Below are positions 51,759 to 60,176 of a stretch of DNA of 64,000 nt, one piece after another (within the stretch, counting starts at the first letter, position 1; the number at the start of each line of letters is the position of its first letter). Location: positions 372,001 to 436,000 of the forward strand of contig NZ_JANBWE010000001.1 in NCBI RefSeq assembly GCF_024259515.1, written 5' to 3'. A model generated the notes under the pieces. The model did not search any database, was not told the origin of the DNA, and saw only the letters and a list, made by a program, of their open reading frames with translations. Source of the stretch: Salirhabdus salicampi (GTDB taxonomy: Bacteria; Bacillota; Bacilli; Bacillales; Alkalibacillaceae). The position numbers were made by a program, and so were the translations under genes.

Positions 51759-52205
51759 TTACTTATTTTCGTCATCATGTCGATGCATATCTGTTAGTTC
51801 CTCCGCACTTTCAACTTGATAACGAAGGTTTCCGGTAGGTTGGTCCACACCGTTACCGGTATTTTTCAATACATTGTTATGGACGTACTTATGGAAGAAG
51901 TATTCAAAGATTGTTAATCCTGCGGCGGCAATAAGTGATTGTGTAAACAGTCCTTCAATAGGGGTTAAAGCCTCACTCATAATCCAAATTACAAGTAAAG
52001 CTAATCCGAAATCAGCAATTGTTGCAACTGTGTTGTTCGTTAAACGTAAAATGATGAGATCTCCTAGGATGTATGAGACTAGACCTAAAACCAATGCAAT
52101 AGTGAAGATATTGCCAAATGTTAAACCATAAAGACCTCCTAAAATGAACCATAATAACACTAATGAGGACACGAATTTTATTGCAAGTGCAATGAAATGT
52201 CTCAT
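51759..52205 (-). CDS. YndM-family (DUF2512) membrane protein
   Basis: The 148-residue protein has four hydrophobic segments (about 5-28, 32-55, 62-82 and 90-110) and a polar His/Asp-rich tail. HFIALAIKFVSSLVLLWFILGGLYGLTFG opens it, as in the DUF2512/YndM family of spore-forming Bacilli, whose function is unknown. AAAGGAGATGACCG precedes the ATG at 52205; eleven extra codons upstream are unlikely to be used. Confidence 0.83.
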   Translation of the reverse strand: MRHFIALAIKFVSSLVLLWFILGGLYGLTFGNIFTIALVLGLVSYILGDLIILRLTNNTVATIADFGLALLVIWIMSEALTPIEGLFTQSLIAAAGLTIFEYFFHKYVHNNVLKNTGNGVDQPTGNLRYQVESAEELTDMHRHDDENK

Positions 52206-52439
52206 GCGGTCATCTCCTTTTTGTTTTACTATCTCCAACTTGTTATTAGCTATTCATATTTTGTGATGATTTATAGAAAAATGAGTAATCGGCGCAATAA
52301 AGAGTTTATATAGAGAGGACAATTTTCGATAGATTAAAAATAGTCTAATAGTCATGAAAATGTGAATAGCAGTTATAAGTTATCAGAAAATATGATATAT
52401 TATGTTAAATATTGTCTCCTGAAAAAAGGGGTGTTCACC

Positions 52440-53684
52440 TTGAAACGGTTACAAAAGACTATATATTCCCTGAGAAATATAGCAAATCTACCGAAAAAAT
52501 TACTTTTTATGTTTACGATGAACTATATCCTTTCCGTTGCTAAATTTATGATCATTCCATTTTTAGCAATTTTATTTAAAAATGATTTGCATTTATCTGC
52601 AACAGAAGTTGGTTTTTTGTTAGGCCTCACTCCTTTATCATCACTCTGTTTTAGCTTTATAGGAGGAAGGTTGAGTGATGTATATGGCGTTCGTAAGTTT
52701 TACATTATCTCTTTATTCGTTTCAAGTGTAGTAATGTTACTGTATGGACTAACAACGAGTTATTTCTTATTATGTTTGATTTCTGTTTTATCTGGAATTG
52801 GATGGAGTATATTCAATTCCACAAACCAAAGTTTAATAACTTTATTTTCTCCTAAAGATTTTGTAAACAAGTCGTTTAATATTAATTATTGGGTCTTTAA
52901 CTTAGGAGGGGTAACAGGACCTTTAATCGGTGCCAAAATTGCCACAGTGGAAAGCATTCGTGTCCCCCTATACATATTTTCGTTTACGTTATTTGTGTTA
53001 GCGGTCTTGTCTATGATTACCCTCAGTCAAAATGAAAAGAAAAAAGTGGAGAAGAGGGAGAGTAATCTCATAAGTAAGACTGTTTTCCAAAAAGTGTTTA
53101 CGGATAAAATGTTACTCGGATTAATTAGTAGTTTCTTTTTATTATTTTTTATTGAATCGCAAATGGATACAAACATTGTGCAATATATCGATGCTTCCTT
53201 TGAAGAAGGGATTATGTTATATGCACAATTACTGACGATGAGTATGTTAATGGTTATTATTTTACAGCCATTTGCAGCTGTATTTACTGATAAAGTACCG
53301 AGAAATATCCTTTTATTATTTGGCGGGGCAATGTATTTTATCGGTCCAATCCTTTTTTGGTCTACAACTAGCCAATATACTTGGTTTGTAGCTTTTGCGT
53401 TACTGACTGTCGGTGAAATTATTCTAGCACCTACAATCCAGGCATCTGTAGCGAAACTTCCAGACGATGGCTATAAAACTACGTATTTCTCCTTCGTAAA
53501 TATGGGGGGAAGTTTAGCATTTTTTGTAGGGCCCTGGTTTGGCGGGTTACTTTATGATTACATCAACATTATATATTTGTTTATCTTAATGTCGTTGGCT
53601 GGCATCATTATGTCATTCATTCTTTTATCAATTAGTAAAGTGAAGAATGAAATGGTCCATGAATCTGAACAGGCCTATTTATAA
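52440..53684 (+). CDS. MFS transporter
   Basis: This 414-residue protein of about 12 helices has the MFS motif GGRLSDVYGVRKFYIIS (about 75-91). It resembles multidrug-exporter-type members (MdtG/YfcJ-like pattern SATEVGFLLGLTPLSSLCFSFIGGRLSD), but the substrate is unknown. TTG at 52440 follows AAAGGGGTG. A longer frame from 52362 lacks a ribosome binding site. It is a single-gene unit ending in a terminator. Confidence 0.82.
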   Translation: MKRLQKTIYSLRNIANLPKKLLFMFTMNYILSVAKFMIIPFLAILFKNDLHLSATEVGFLLGLTPLSSLCFSFIGGRLSDVYGVRKFYIISLFVSSVVMLLYGLTTSYFLLCLISVLSGIGWSIFNSTNQSLITLFSPKDFVNKSFNINYWVFNLGGVTGPLIGAKIATVESIRVPLYIFSFTLFVLAVLSMITLSQNEKKKVEKRESNLISKTVFQKVFTDKMLLGLISSFFLLFFIESQMDTNIVQYIDASFEEGIMLYAQLLTMSMLMVIILQPFAAVFTDKVPRNILLLFGGAMYFIGPILFWSTTSQYTWFVAFALLTVGEIILAPTIQASVAKLPDDGYKTTYFSFVNMGGSLAFFVGPWFGGLLYDYINIIYLFILMSLAGIIMSFILLSISKVKNEMVHESEQAYL

Positions 53685-53699
53685 CTTCAATTAAAAGGG

Positions 53700-53728
53700 A
53701 ATCACTACCTTCGGGTAGTGATTTTTTT
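53700..53728 (+). terminator. Intrinsic terminator after the MFS gene
   Basis: AATCACTACC and GGTAGTGATT pair perfectly around a TTCG tetraloop and are followed by T residues. Confidence 0.94.
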
Positions 53729-53762
53729 GGTGATGATATTTGAATTTAGTTGTTAAAATTAT

Positions 53763-53817
53763 TTGACGATAAAGTTTCTATTGCATATTATAATATTCAA
53801 AAGAACATTTGAATATT
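53763..53817 (+). promoter_or_regulatory. cadC-cadA promoter with CadC operator
   Basis: TTGACG (53763-53768) and TATTAT (53786-53791) are 17 nt apart. A perfect 10-bp inverted repeat, AATATTCAAA (53792-53801) and TTTGAATATT (53808-53817), follows directly over the start of transcription. This is the shape and core sequence (TTCAAA...TTTGAA) of CadC/ArsR-family operators, so self-repression relieved by metal is expected. Confidence 0.85.
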
Positions 53818-53833
53818 AAAAGGGTGGGTTAAA

Positions 53834-54211
53834 GTGGCTTCCAAAGATAAGTGTGATATTTATTGTTACGACGAAAATAAAGTGAACCGACTCAAAGGGA
53901 AACTGCAGAACAAAAATACATTATCTGTAGCTACAATGTTTAAAGCGTTGGCAGATGATACACGAATGAAAATAGCTTATATATTATGTCAGGAGGAGGA
54001 AGTATGTGTTTGTGATGTAGCAAATGTAATAGGATCAACAACGGCAACAGCCTCACATCACCTCCGTTTGCTCCGAAACATGGGATTAGCTAAGTCCCGC
54101 AAAGAAGGGAAATTAGTGTTTTATTCCTTGGATGATCACCATGTTCGTCAATTAATCTTAAACGGATTTGTTCATATGGAGGAGGATGTAACCAATGTCA
54201 GAAGTTATTAA
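53834..54211 (+). CDS. cadC: CadC-type metal-responsive repressor (ArsR family)
   Basis: This 125-residue winged-helix repressor has the CadC metal ligands: an N-terminal Cys pair (CDIYCYDEN) and CVCD in the recognition domain start (EEEVCVCDVANVIGSTTATASHHLRLLRNMGLAKSRKEGKLVFYSL). These bind Cd2+/Pb2+/Zn2+ and release the operator. The GTG start follows AGGGTGGG. It overlaps cadA by 17 nt, which is typical of the cadCA operon. Confidence 0.93.
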   Translation: MASKDKCDIYCYDENKVNRLKGKLQNKNTLSVATMFKALADDTRMKIAYILCQEEEVCVCDVANVIGSTTATASHHLRLLRNMGLAKSRKEGKLVFYSLDDHHVRQLILNGFVHMEEDVTNVRSY

Positions 54212-56288
54212 AAAGTTTCGTGTTCAAGGTCTGGACTGAGCTGATTGTGCTGCTCAGTTTGAGCAGAATGTGAAAAAAATTGCTAGTGTGAAGGACGCTA
54301 AAATTAATTTTAATGCTGGGAAAATTACGGTTTATGGTGATGTTACTGTAGAACAAATGGAAAAAGCGGGCGCTTTTGAAGGATACATGATTCAACCTGA
54401 TGGAGCCAAACAGAAGCATGTACCGTTTTGGAAAAACAAAGGACATATTCGTATTGTTATTTCCCTTTTCTTTCTCATATTAGGCTTTATCATGACAAAT
54501 AGCAGTTACGAAGTTGCTTCGTTTGGTACTGCAATGTTAGTAGGGGGATGGACACTTTTTCGGAAAGGGTTCCGCAATCTTCTACGATTACAATTTGATA
54601 TGAATACGTTAATGACAGTGGCAGTACTAGGTGCAGCCGCTATAGGTGAATGGGGAGAGGGAGCGACTGTTGTATTTCTGTTTGCCATTAGTGAGTTATT
54701 AGAAAGTTACTCTATGGATAAGGCTCGCCAATCAATTCGTTCACTAATGGATATTGCTCCAAGGGAAGCATTAATTAGAAGAAATAATAAAGAAATAACG
54801 GTTTCCATTGATGATATTAACATTGGCGATATTATGATAGTGAAGCCTGGGCAAAAATTGGCAATGGATGGAAAGGTAATAAAAGGCGCATCAGCAATAA
54901 ACCAGGCCGCTATTACAGGGGAAAGTGTACCTGTTACAAAAAAAGTTGGGGACGAAGTGTTCGCAGGGACTTTGAATGAGGAAGGTTTGTTAGAAGTTGA
55001 GGTAACAAAAAGGGTTGAAGATACAACAATTGCAAAAATCATTCATTTAGTTGAAGAAGCTCAAGCAGAAAAAGCACCATCACAAGCATTTATTGATAGA
55101 TTTGCAAAATATTATACTCCAGCTATTATTCTATTAGCCATCGGTATCGCCGTTGTACCTCCATTATTTATGGGTGAATTGTGGGGAGATTGGATTTACC
55201 GTGGTCTAACTGTTCTTGTAGTAGGATGTCCTTGTGCTCTTATTGTGTCTACACCTGTTGCGATTGTTACGGCAATAGGTAATGCAGCCCGAAACGGTGT
55301 TTTAATTAAAGGTGGGATTTATTTAGAAGAAGCAGGATCAGTAAATGCGATCGCCTTTGATAAAACGGGAACATTAACAAAAGGGAAGCCTGAGGTAACA
55401 GATATAATTCCTCTACAAGGTGAAAGCCGAGAAGCCCTTTCCATTGCTGCAGCACTTGAAAAGAGGTCACAACACCCAGTTGCATCTGCTATTATTCGCA
55501 AGGCAGAAAAAGAGAAAATATATACTAATAACGTGAGTATTGAAAACTTTTCTTCCATAACTGGAAGAGGGGTAAAAGCTAATCTCAACGGAACTTTATA
55601 TTATATAGGTAATTTAAGTCTGTTCAAAGAACTGCTGAATGATCAAGCGTTACGGGAAATTGAAGAACAGGTAAAATTGCTTCAAGACGAAGGAAAAACC
55701 GTTATGATTTTAGGGAATCAAAGTAAAGTTTTAGCATTGTTTGCGGTTGCGGATGAACTGAGAACGCAAAGCAAAAATGCGGTTCAAACGTTAAAAGAGC
55801 TTGGCATTCACAATACGATTATGCTTACAGGGGATAATGATACAACTGCAAAAGCTATTGGTAAGGAAGTAGGAGTAACGGAAGTGTATTCAGAACTTCT
55901 GCCACAACAAAAACTGGAAGCAGTGAAGAAACTGAACGAAAAAGGTAAAGTAGCTATGGTAGGAGATGGAATAAACGATGCTCCAGCTTTAGCAACGTCA
56001 ACTGTCGGAATTGCTATGGGAGGTGCAGGGACGGATACTGCACTTGAAACCGCGGATATAGCATTAATGGCAGACGACTTAACAAAGCTGCCATTTACGA
56101 TTCGTCTAAGTCGGAAGGCACTTCAAATTATTAAACAAAATGTTGCATTTTCTCTAGGGATCAAAGCACTTGCTTTAGTACTCATTATTCCAGGGTGGCT
56201 CACCTTATGGATGGCAATATTTGCTGATATGGGGGCAACGATTCTTGTAACCTTAAACGGATTACGGCTTTTACGGATAAGAGACTAA
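54195..56288 (+). CDS. cadA: Cd2+/Zn2+-exporting P-type ATPase CadA with an in-frame UGA in the HMA domain
   Basis: From the ATG at 54195 (GGAGGAGG box 9 nt upstream) the frame reads [14 protein letters not shown], then TGA at 54237-54239, then [24 protein letters not shown]. That is an HMA domain in which TGA replaces the first Cys of the CxxC metal site (GLDCADC expected). The rest is an intact P1B-type ATPase of 697 codons in all: TGES at about 240, the CPC membrane motif in [17 protein letters not shown], the phosphorylated Asp in [14 protein letters not shown], an HP-type motif in [11 protein letters not shown] and [11 protein letters not shown]. If UGA is not read through, translation could restart at GTG 54270 and give a pump lacking the CxxC. 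Selenocysteine insertion is possible (see the hairpin at 54250). It exports Cd2+, Zn2+ or Pb2+ under CadC. Confidence 0.9.
54237..54266 (+). promoter_or_regulatory. In-frame UGA followed by a SECIS-like hairpin in cadA
   Basis: After the UGA (54237-54239) there are 17 nt to the loop of a perfect hairpin. CTGCTCA (54250-54256) pairs with TGAGCAG (54260-54266) around a GTT loop. Bacterial SECIS elements are hairpins just downstream of UGA with the loop roughly 16-37 nt away and a G at loop position one or two. This matches on all counts, but a chance hairpin cannot be excluded. Confidence 0.45.
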
Positions 56289-56306
56289 CAAGTATCTTTT
56301 GAAATG

Positions 56307-56338
56307 AAAAAGCAGGGGATTCTATTCTCTGCTTTTTT
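56307..56338 (+). terminator. Intrinsic terminator after cadA
   Basis: AAAAGCAG pairs with CTGCTTTT around an internal GGGATTCTATTCT loop with extra pairs, followed by T residues. Confidence 0.85.
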
Positions 56339-56391
56339 GAATTTATCGTTTGTTTTATAATTTAATAAATTACAAAAAAGGGGATGACATA

Positions 56392-57309
56392 ATGAGAGTA
56401 CTAATTACAGGTGCTGGAGGTAATTTAGGTAGGGTATTAGCCCCGGCTTTAGAAAAAAATGGCCATGAGCCTGTATTACTAGATTACAGGGATATTGAGA
56501 CGGCATATCCATTTATAAGAGGAGATGTAAGGGATTCACAAGTAATATTGGAAGCGACAAAAGATATTGATGCAATTGTTCATGGTGCTGCTCTTCATGG
56601 TATTCATCTGGAGAATTATTCAAATGATGATTTTTGGGATTTAAATGTCACTGGAACGAAAAATGTTTATGAAGCAGCCCTTAAAAACAATGTAAAAAAA
56701 GTACTACTATGCAGTACAATGGGTGTTTACGGTGAAAGTATACCAAATCATGAAAACGCTTATTCTCTTGTTACTGAAGAACTTGAATTAATGCCAGCAG
56801 ACGTCTATGGCCTTACGAAAAAGCTTTGTGAAGAGCTGGGGGAGTTTTATTATCGGAAGCATAACATTCAGACCATTGCATTCCGTCTTGGGATGTTCGT
56901 GCCAGAAACCTTTGTTCAGTATGGTTTACGCCTGCTTGTTGGTGGCGTTGATGACCGTGATGTTGCACATGCTTTCATACAAGGATTGTCCAATGAAGAA
57001 ATCGGTTTTGATTACTTTAATATAATGTCAGCTGTTCCATTCACCGTAGAAGATGAAAAACTGCTGTATAGCAAACCAAGGGACATTATTGAAAAGTATT
57101 ACCCAGGTTCAAAAGAAATATTTACTGCAAAAGAGGTTGATGTAGAAGGAATTTTAAGGATGTGGGGAACAACATACTGGTCAATTCAAAAAGCAGCAGA
57201 GAAACTAAACTTTCATCCACAATATAATTTTGATGGGTTTTTACAAGCGCTAAAGGAAGATGACAGGGATTATTATCCTTTTGCAAATTTACCATGGTGG
57301 GGTGTATAA
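56392..57309 (+). CDS. NAD(P)-dependent epimerase/dehydratase-type SDR
   Basis: This 305-residue extended short-chain dehydrogenase has the Rossmann motif TGAGGNLG (about 7-14), the Asp for NAD in DYRDIE, HGAALHG (about 65) and the catalytic pair YGLTKK (about 140). The catalytic Ser is in LLCSTMGVYG. The exact substrate (a nucleotide sugar or another polyol/ketone) is unknown. The C-terminal domain is of normal length. GGGGATG precedes the ATG at 56392. Single-gene unit with no obvious partner. Confidence 0.82.
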   Translation: MRVLITGAGGNLGRVLAPALEKNGHEPVLLDYRDIETAYPFIRGDVRDSQVILEATKDIDAIVHGAALHGIHLENYSNDDFWDLNVTGTKNVYEAALKNNVKKVLLCSTMGVYGESIPNHENAYSLVTEELELMPADVYGLTKKLCEELGEFYYRKHNIQTIAFRLGMFVPETFVQYGLRLLVGGVDDRDVAHAFIQGLSNEEIGFDYFNIMSAVPFTVEDEKLLYSKPRDIIEKYYPGSKEIFTAKEVDVEGILRMWGTTYWSIQKAAEKLNFHPQYNFDGFLQALKEDDRDYYPFANLPWWGV

Positions 57310-57319
57310 ATTAAAAATA

Positions 57320-57348
57320 TTGACAGTCTTCCTTCCATGTAATATTAT
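57320..57348 (+). promoter_or_regulatory. Strong SigA-type promoter of the nhaC leader
   Basis: TTGACA (57320-57325) and TATTAT (57343-57348) with a 17-nt spacer lie about 210 nt before the nhaC start, implying a long untranslated leader. Confidence 0.8.
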
Positions 57349-57465
57349 ATACAATGGCTTTAGCGCATAAAAGCTAAAAAGCGTTTAAGTGATAACGTGT
57401 AGTTGGTTTATTATTTTACTTTTCAAGAGTAGACAAACATTTAATTAGGGTAGTATCGTGGATTT

Positions 57466-57505
57466 GTATCTCCGTCCCTAGTTTTAGGGATGAAGGTACT
57501 TTTTT
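57466..57505 (+). promoter_or_regulatory. Attenuator-like terminator in the nhaC leader
   Basis: GTATCTCCGTCCCT (57466-57479) pairs with AGGGATGAAGGTAC (57486-57499) with one mismatch and two G-U pairs, followed by a T run to 57505. It lies about 110 nt after the presumed transcription start and 53 nt before the TTG start. The preceding leader contains further repeats such as TTTAGCG/AAAGCG. This suggests a regulated terminator. Confidence 0.65.
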
Positions 57506-57557
57506 GATTTTTAGAAGGTTTCTACACAACAAGAATTTACATCGGAGGTTTTCAAAA

Positions 57558-58934
57558 TTGCAACAAGTCAATAAAGCTCAAGCAGTATGTTTATTAACAA
57601 GTGTACTATTTATTATTTCTGTTTCATTGTTATATTTAAAAGTACATCCACATATTCCGATTTTTCTATGTATCATTTTATTCATGATGTTTTCCCTATT
57701 TACGAAACGTCCTTGGTCATTTATTGAAGAGGCAATTAAAAAGGGGCTTAATGTAGGAGTTATCCCAATTTTTCTATTTATGTTAATTGGTATATTAATA
57801 GGGATTTGGATGCTATCAGGTACGATTCCAACCTTAATTTATTATGGTAGTCATATAATGTCTGTGAACTTTTTCTTACCAAGTGTGTTTATTATTACAG
57901 CTATCGTTGGCACCTTCCTAGGAAGTGCGTTTACAACAGCATCAACAATTGGTGTTGCAATGCTGGCAATCGGAACAATGATGGGACTTTCTCCTGCTAT
58001 GATAGCGGGTGCTATTATTTCTGGTGCATTTTTAGGGGACAAAATGTCACCTCTCTCCGATACGACAAATATTGCTGCAGCTATAAGTAGGGTAGATCTA
58101 TTTGAACATATTAGACATATGCTGTGGACTACTGTTCCTGCCTCCATCCTATGTTTAATAGGTTTTGGATTAATGGGATGGTTCTCTGACAAGACGACTG
58201 TAGAAAATGTAACACATGTACAAGATTTAATAGAAGGTCTCAACATCATTCATCCAATGTCAATGATTCCAGCGATTGTTATGCTCGTCTTAGCATGGAG
58301 GAGAACACCTGCAATTTTAGTAATCGTTGCCGGTATTTTAACTGGTATTGCATCAGCACTTATTTTTCAGCAAAGTGTATCATTAACAGCCATTATGGAT
58401 GTTATGCAAAATGGATATGTTGCGGATACAGGCAACGAAAAACTTGATTCTATGTTATCCCGTGGTGGATTACAAAGCATGATGTGGTCTGTTTCACTTG
58501 TGTTATTAACACTTACCATGGGAGGATTAATTCAAGCGTTAGGAATTATGGAACGTTTAATGGAAATCATACAAAAATTAATCATATCCACGGGAAGATT
58601 AGTGTTTGCGACAGCGGTTACTGCGATTGGTATAAACGTTAGTGTAGGTGAACAGTATTTATCTATAATTCTAACTGGAAAAGTGTATGAAGAGCAGTTT
58701 GATGCAAGGGGGATATCAAGGAAAAATCTTTCCCGCATACTTGAAGATGCAGGAACTGTAATTAATCCACTAATTCCTTATGGTGTGAGCGGAGTGTTCT
58801 TGGCAAATGTACTAGGAGTACCAGTTTTGCAATATCTTCCCTTTGCTCTGTTTTGTTTGGTGAGTCCACTTCTAACGATTCTATATGGGTTTACTGGTAT
58901 TAGTTTACGAAAAAATGAATTATCAACTAATTAA
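57558..58934 (+). CDS. nhaC: Na+/H+ antiporter NhaC
   Basis: This 458-residue protein has about 11 membrane helices with the NhaC family pattern. There is IPIFLFMLIGILIGIWMLSGTIPTLIYYG (about 70-98), TASTIGVAMLAIGTMMGLSPAMIAGAIISGAFLGDKMSPLSDTTNIAAA with the conserved DKMSPLSDTT, and INVSVGEQYLSIILTGKVYEEQF. NhaC exchanges Na+ for H+ (some members exchange malate/lactate). A GGAGG box 9 nt before TTG at 57558 fixes the start; the longer frame from 57504 begins in the terminator. Expression is probably controlled by the leader attenuator. Confidence 0.92.
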   Translation: MQQVNKAQAVCLLTSVLFIISVSLLYLKVHPHIPIFLCIILFMMFSLFTKRPWSFIEEAIKKGLNVGVIPIFLFMLIGILIGIWMLSGTIPTLIYYGSHIMSVNFFLPSVFIITAIVGTFLGSAFTTASTIGVAMLAIGTMMGLSPAMIAGAIISGAFLGDKMSPLSDTTNIAAAISRVDLFEHIRHMLWTTVPASILCLIGFGLMGWFSDKTTVENVTHVQDLIEGLNIIHPMSMIPAIVMLVLAWRRTPAILVIVAGILTGIASALIFQQSVSLTAIMDVMQNGYVADTGNEKLDSMLSRGGLQSMMWSVSLVLLTLTMGGLIQALGIMERLMEIIQKLIISTGRLVFATAVTAIGINVSVGEQYLSIILTGKVYEEQFDARGISRKNLSRILEDAGTVINPLIPYGVSGVFLANVLGVPVLQYLPFALFCLVSPLLTILYGFTGISLRKNELSTN

Positions 58935-58964
58935 AGGTCTTTATCGCTAACTTTTTTTCATTAT

Positions 58965-59213
58965 TATATTTTAAAAAGGCTGCCTGTAATTAAGCCGTTC
59001 CCTATCTATCGTCCTGACTTACAACCCCTCTTCTCAGCACGCTCTTTTATCAAAGCTGTATTATGGGCCATCAATAGGTGACGGTGACAGCCTCTCCCGC
59101 AAACCGATATGATTTACCGTCCTTTACAATTCGAAACCAAAACTAAGCGATAGGTAATCTTGGGTACATGTTCAAAAAGCCGAACCCTCTGGGCCTCGGT
59201 TTTTTTTATTGTG
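58965..59213 (+). ncRNA. Possible structured RNA between nhaC and the nitroreductase gene
   Basis: This stretch is clearly richer in G+C than its flanks and has no open frame. CCTATC (about 59001) can pair with GATAGG (about 59149), closing a 150-nt domain. GACGGT (about 59090) pairs with ACCGTC (about 59126). It ends in a terminator, CCGAACCC/GGGCCTCGG with a T run (59180-59207). I do not recognise a known RNA family. The rest of the 460-nt gap (58935-59394) is A+T-rich with nothing visible. Confidence 0.4.
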
Positions 59214-59394
59214 CCTTATTATATTTAATAAAAAGCAGGTGAGTTTGACCAATAATTGCACCTACCAAGAAATAAAATTTCTTTATATCTGACAAATAAA
59301 ATATGTATTTTTTTTAATTATGGTTATGTAATATAATAGGTCTTAATAATCGGAAATTATAGAATTTTCAGAAATGTACATAAGGAGCGATTAG

Positions 59395-60159
59395 ATGAAA
59401 AGTGTAAAAAAACATACTGTTGAATTATTACAAAATCATAGATCTATCCGACGGTTTAGTAATAAGAAAATTCCTTATGATGACATAAAAAATATCATTT
59501 TAAGTGCCCAGGCAGCTTCATCCTCTAGCCATGGTCAATCATACTCAATCATTAACGTTACAGATGTTAAGAAAAGAAAATTGCTCTCTGAATATGCAGG
59601 TAATCAGGAACAGGTTGTATCTAGTTCACATTTCTTCGTGTTTTGTGCAGATTTAAATCGATTAGAACAGTTGTCTAACATTGAAGAGGTTGATTTAACT
59701 GAGTCTCTGGATAGTACGGAAATGTTTATAATAGCAACAGTTGATGCTTCACTAGCTGCTCAAAATGCTGCTATAGCTGCAGAGGCCCTTGGGCTAGGAA
59801 TTGTATATACAGGTGGCATCCGAAATCATCCTGAAGAAGTAAGTGCATTATTAAATCTCCCCAACAGAGTATATCCAATTTTTGGGATGTGTTTTGGATA
59901 TTACGATAAAAAACAGACCCCAGAATTAAAACCACGCTTACCGATCGATGCAGTCTTTTTCGAGAACGAATATAAACCCTTTTCGGAAACCTTCCCATAT
60001 ATTCAAGAGTATGACAGTATCATGGAACACTACTATAGAAACCGTACAAGTAATGCACGTAATGACAACTGGACTAAAGTAATGACCAACAAACGAAAGG
60101 TTCCTAGACGAATGAATATGAAAAGTTTTTTAGAAAAACAAGGGTTTCCATTTAAATAA
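59395..60159 (+). CDS. NfsA/NfrA-type NADPH-dependent nitroreductase
   Basis: The 254-residue flavoprotein starts with ELLQNHRSIRRFSNKKIP (FMN-binding Arg, about 12-29). It has ILSAQAASSSSHGQSYSII and AAQNAAIAAEALGLGIVYTGGIRNHPEEV, all typical of the NfsA/FRP group. It reduces nitroaromatics, quinones or flavins. The final basic tail (RRMNMKSFLEKQGF) is as in NfrA. AAGGAG precedes the ATG. It lies 17 nt ahead of the CoA-ligase genes and may be co-transcribed with them. Confidence 0.88.
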   Translation: MKSVKKHTVELLQNHRSIRRFSNKKIPYDDIKNIILSAQAASSSSHGQSYSIINVTDVKKRKLLSEYAGNQEQVVSSSHFFVFCADLNRLEQLSNIEEVDLTESLDSTEMFIIATVDASLAAQNAAIAAEALGLGIVYTGGIRNHPEEVSALLNLPNRVYPIFGMCFGYYDKKQTPELKPRLPIDAVFFENEYKPFSETFPYIQEYDSIMEHYYRNRTSNARNDNWTKVMTNKRKVPRRMNMKSFLEKQGFPFK

Positions 60160-60176
60160 AGTTAGGGGGTGGAAGG

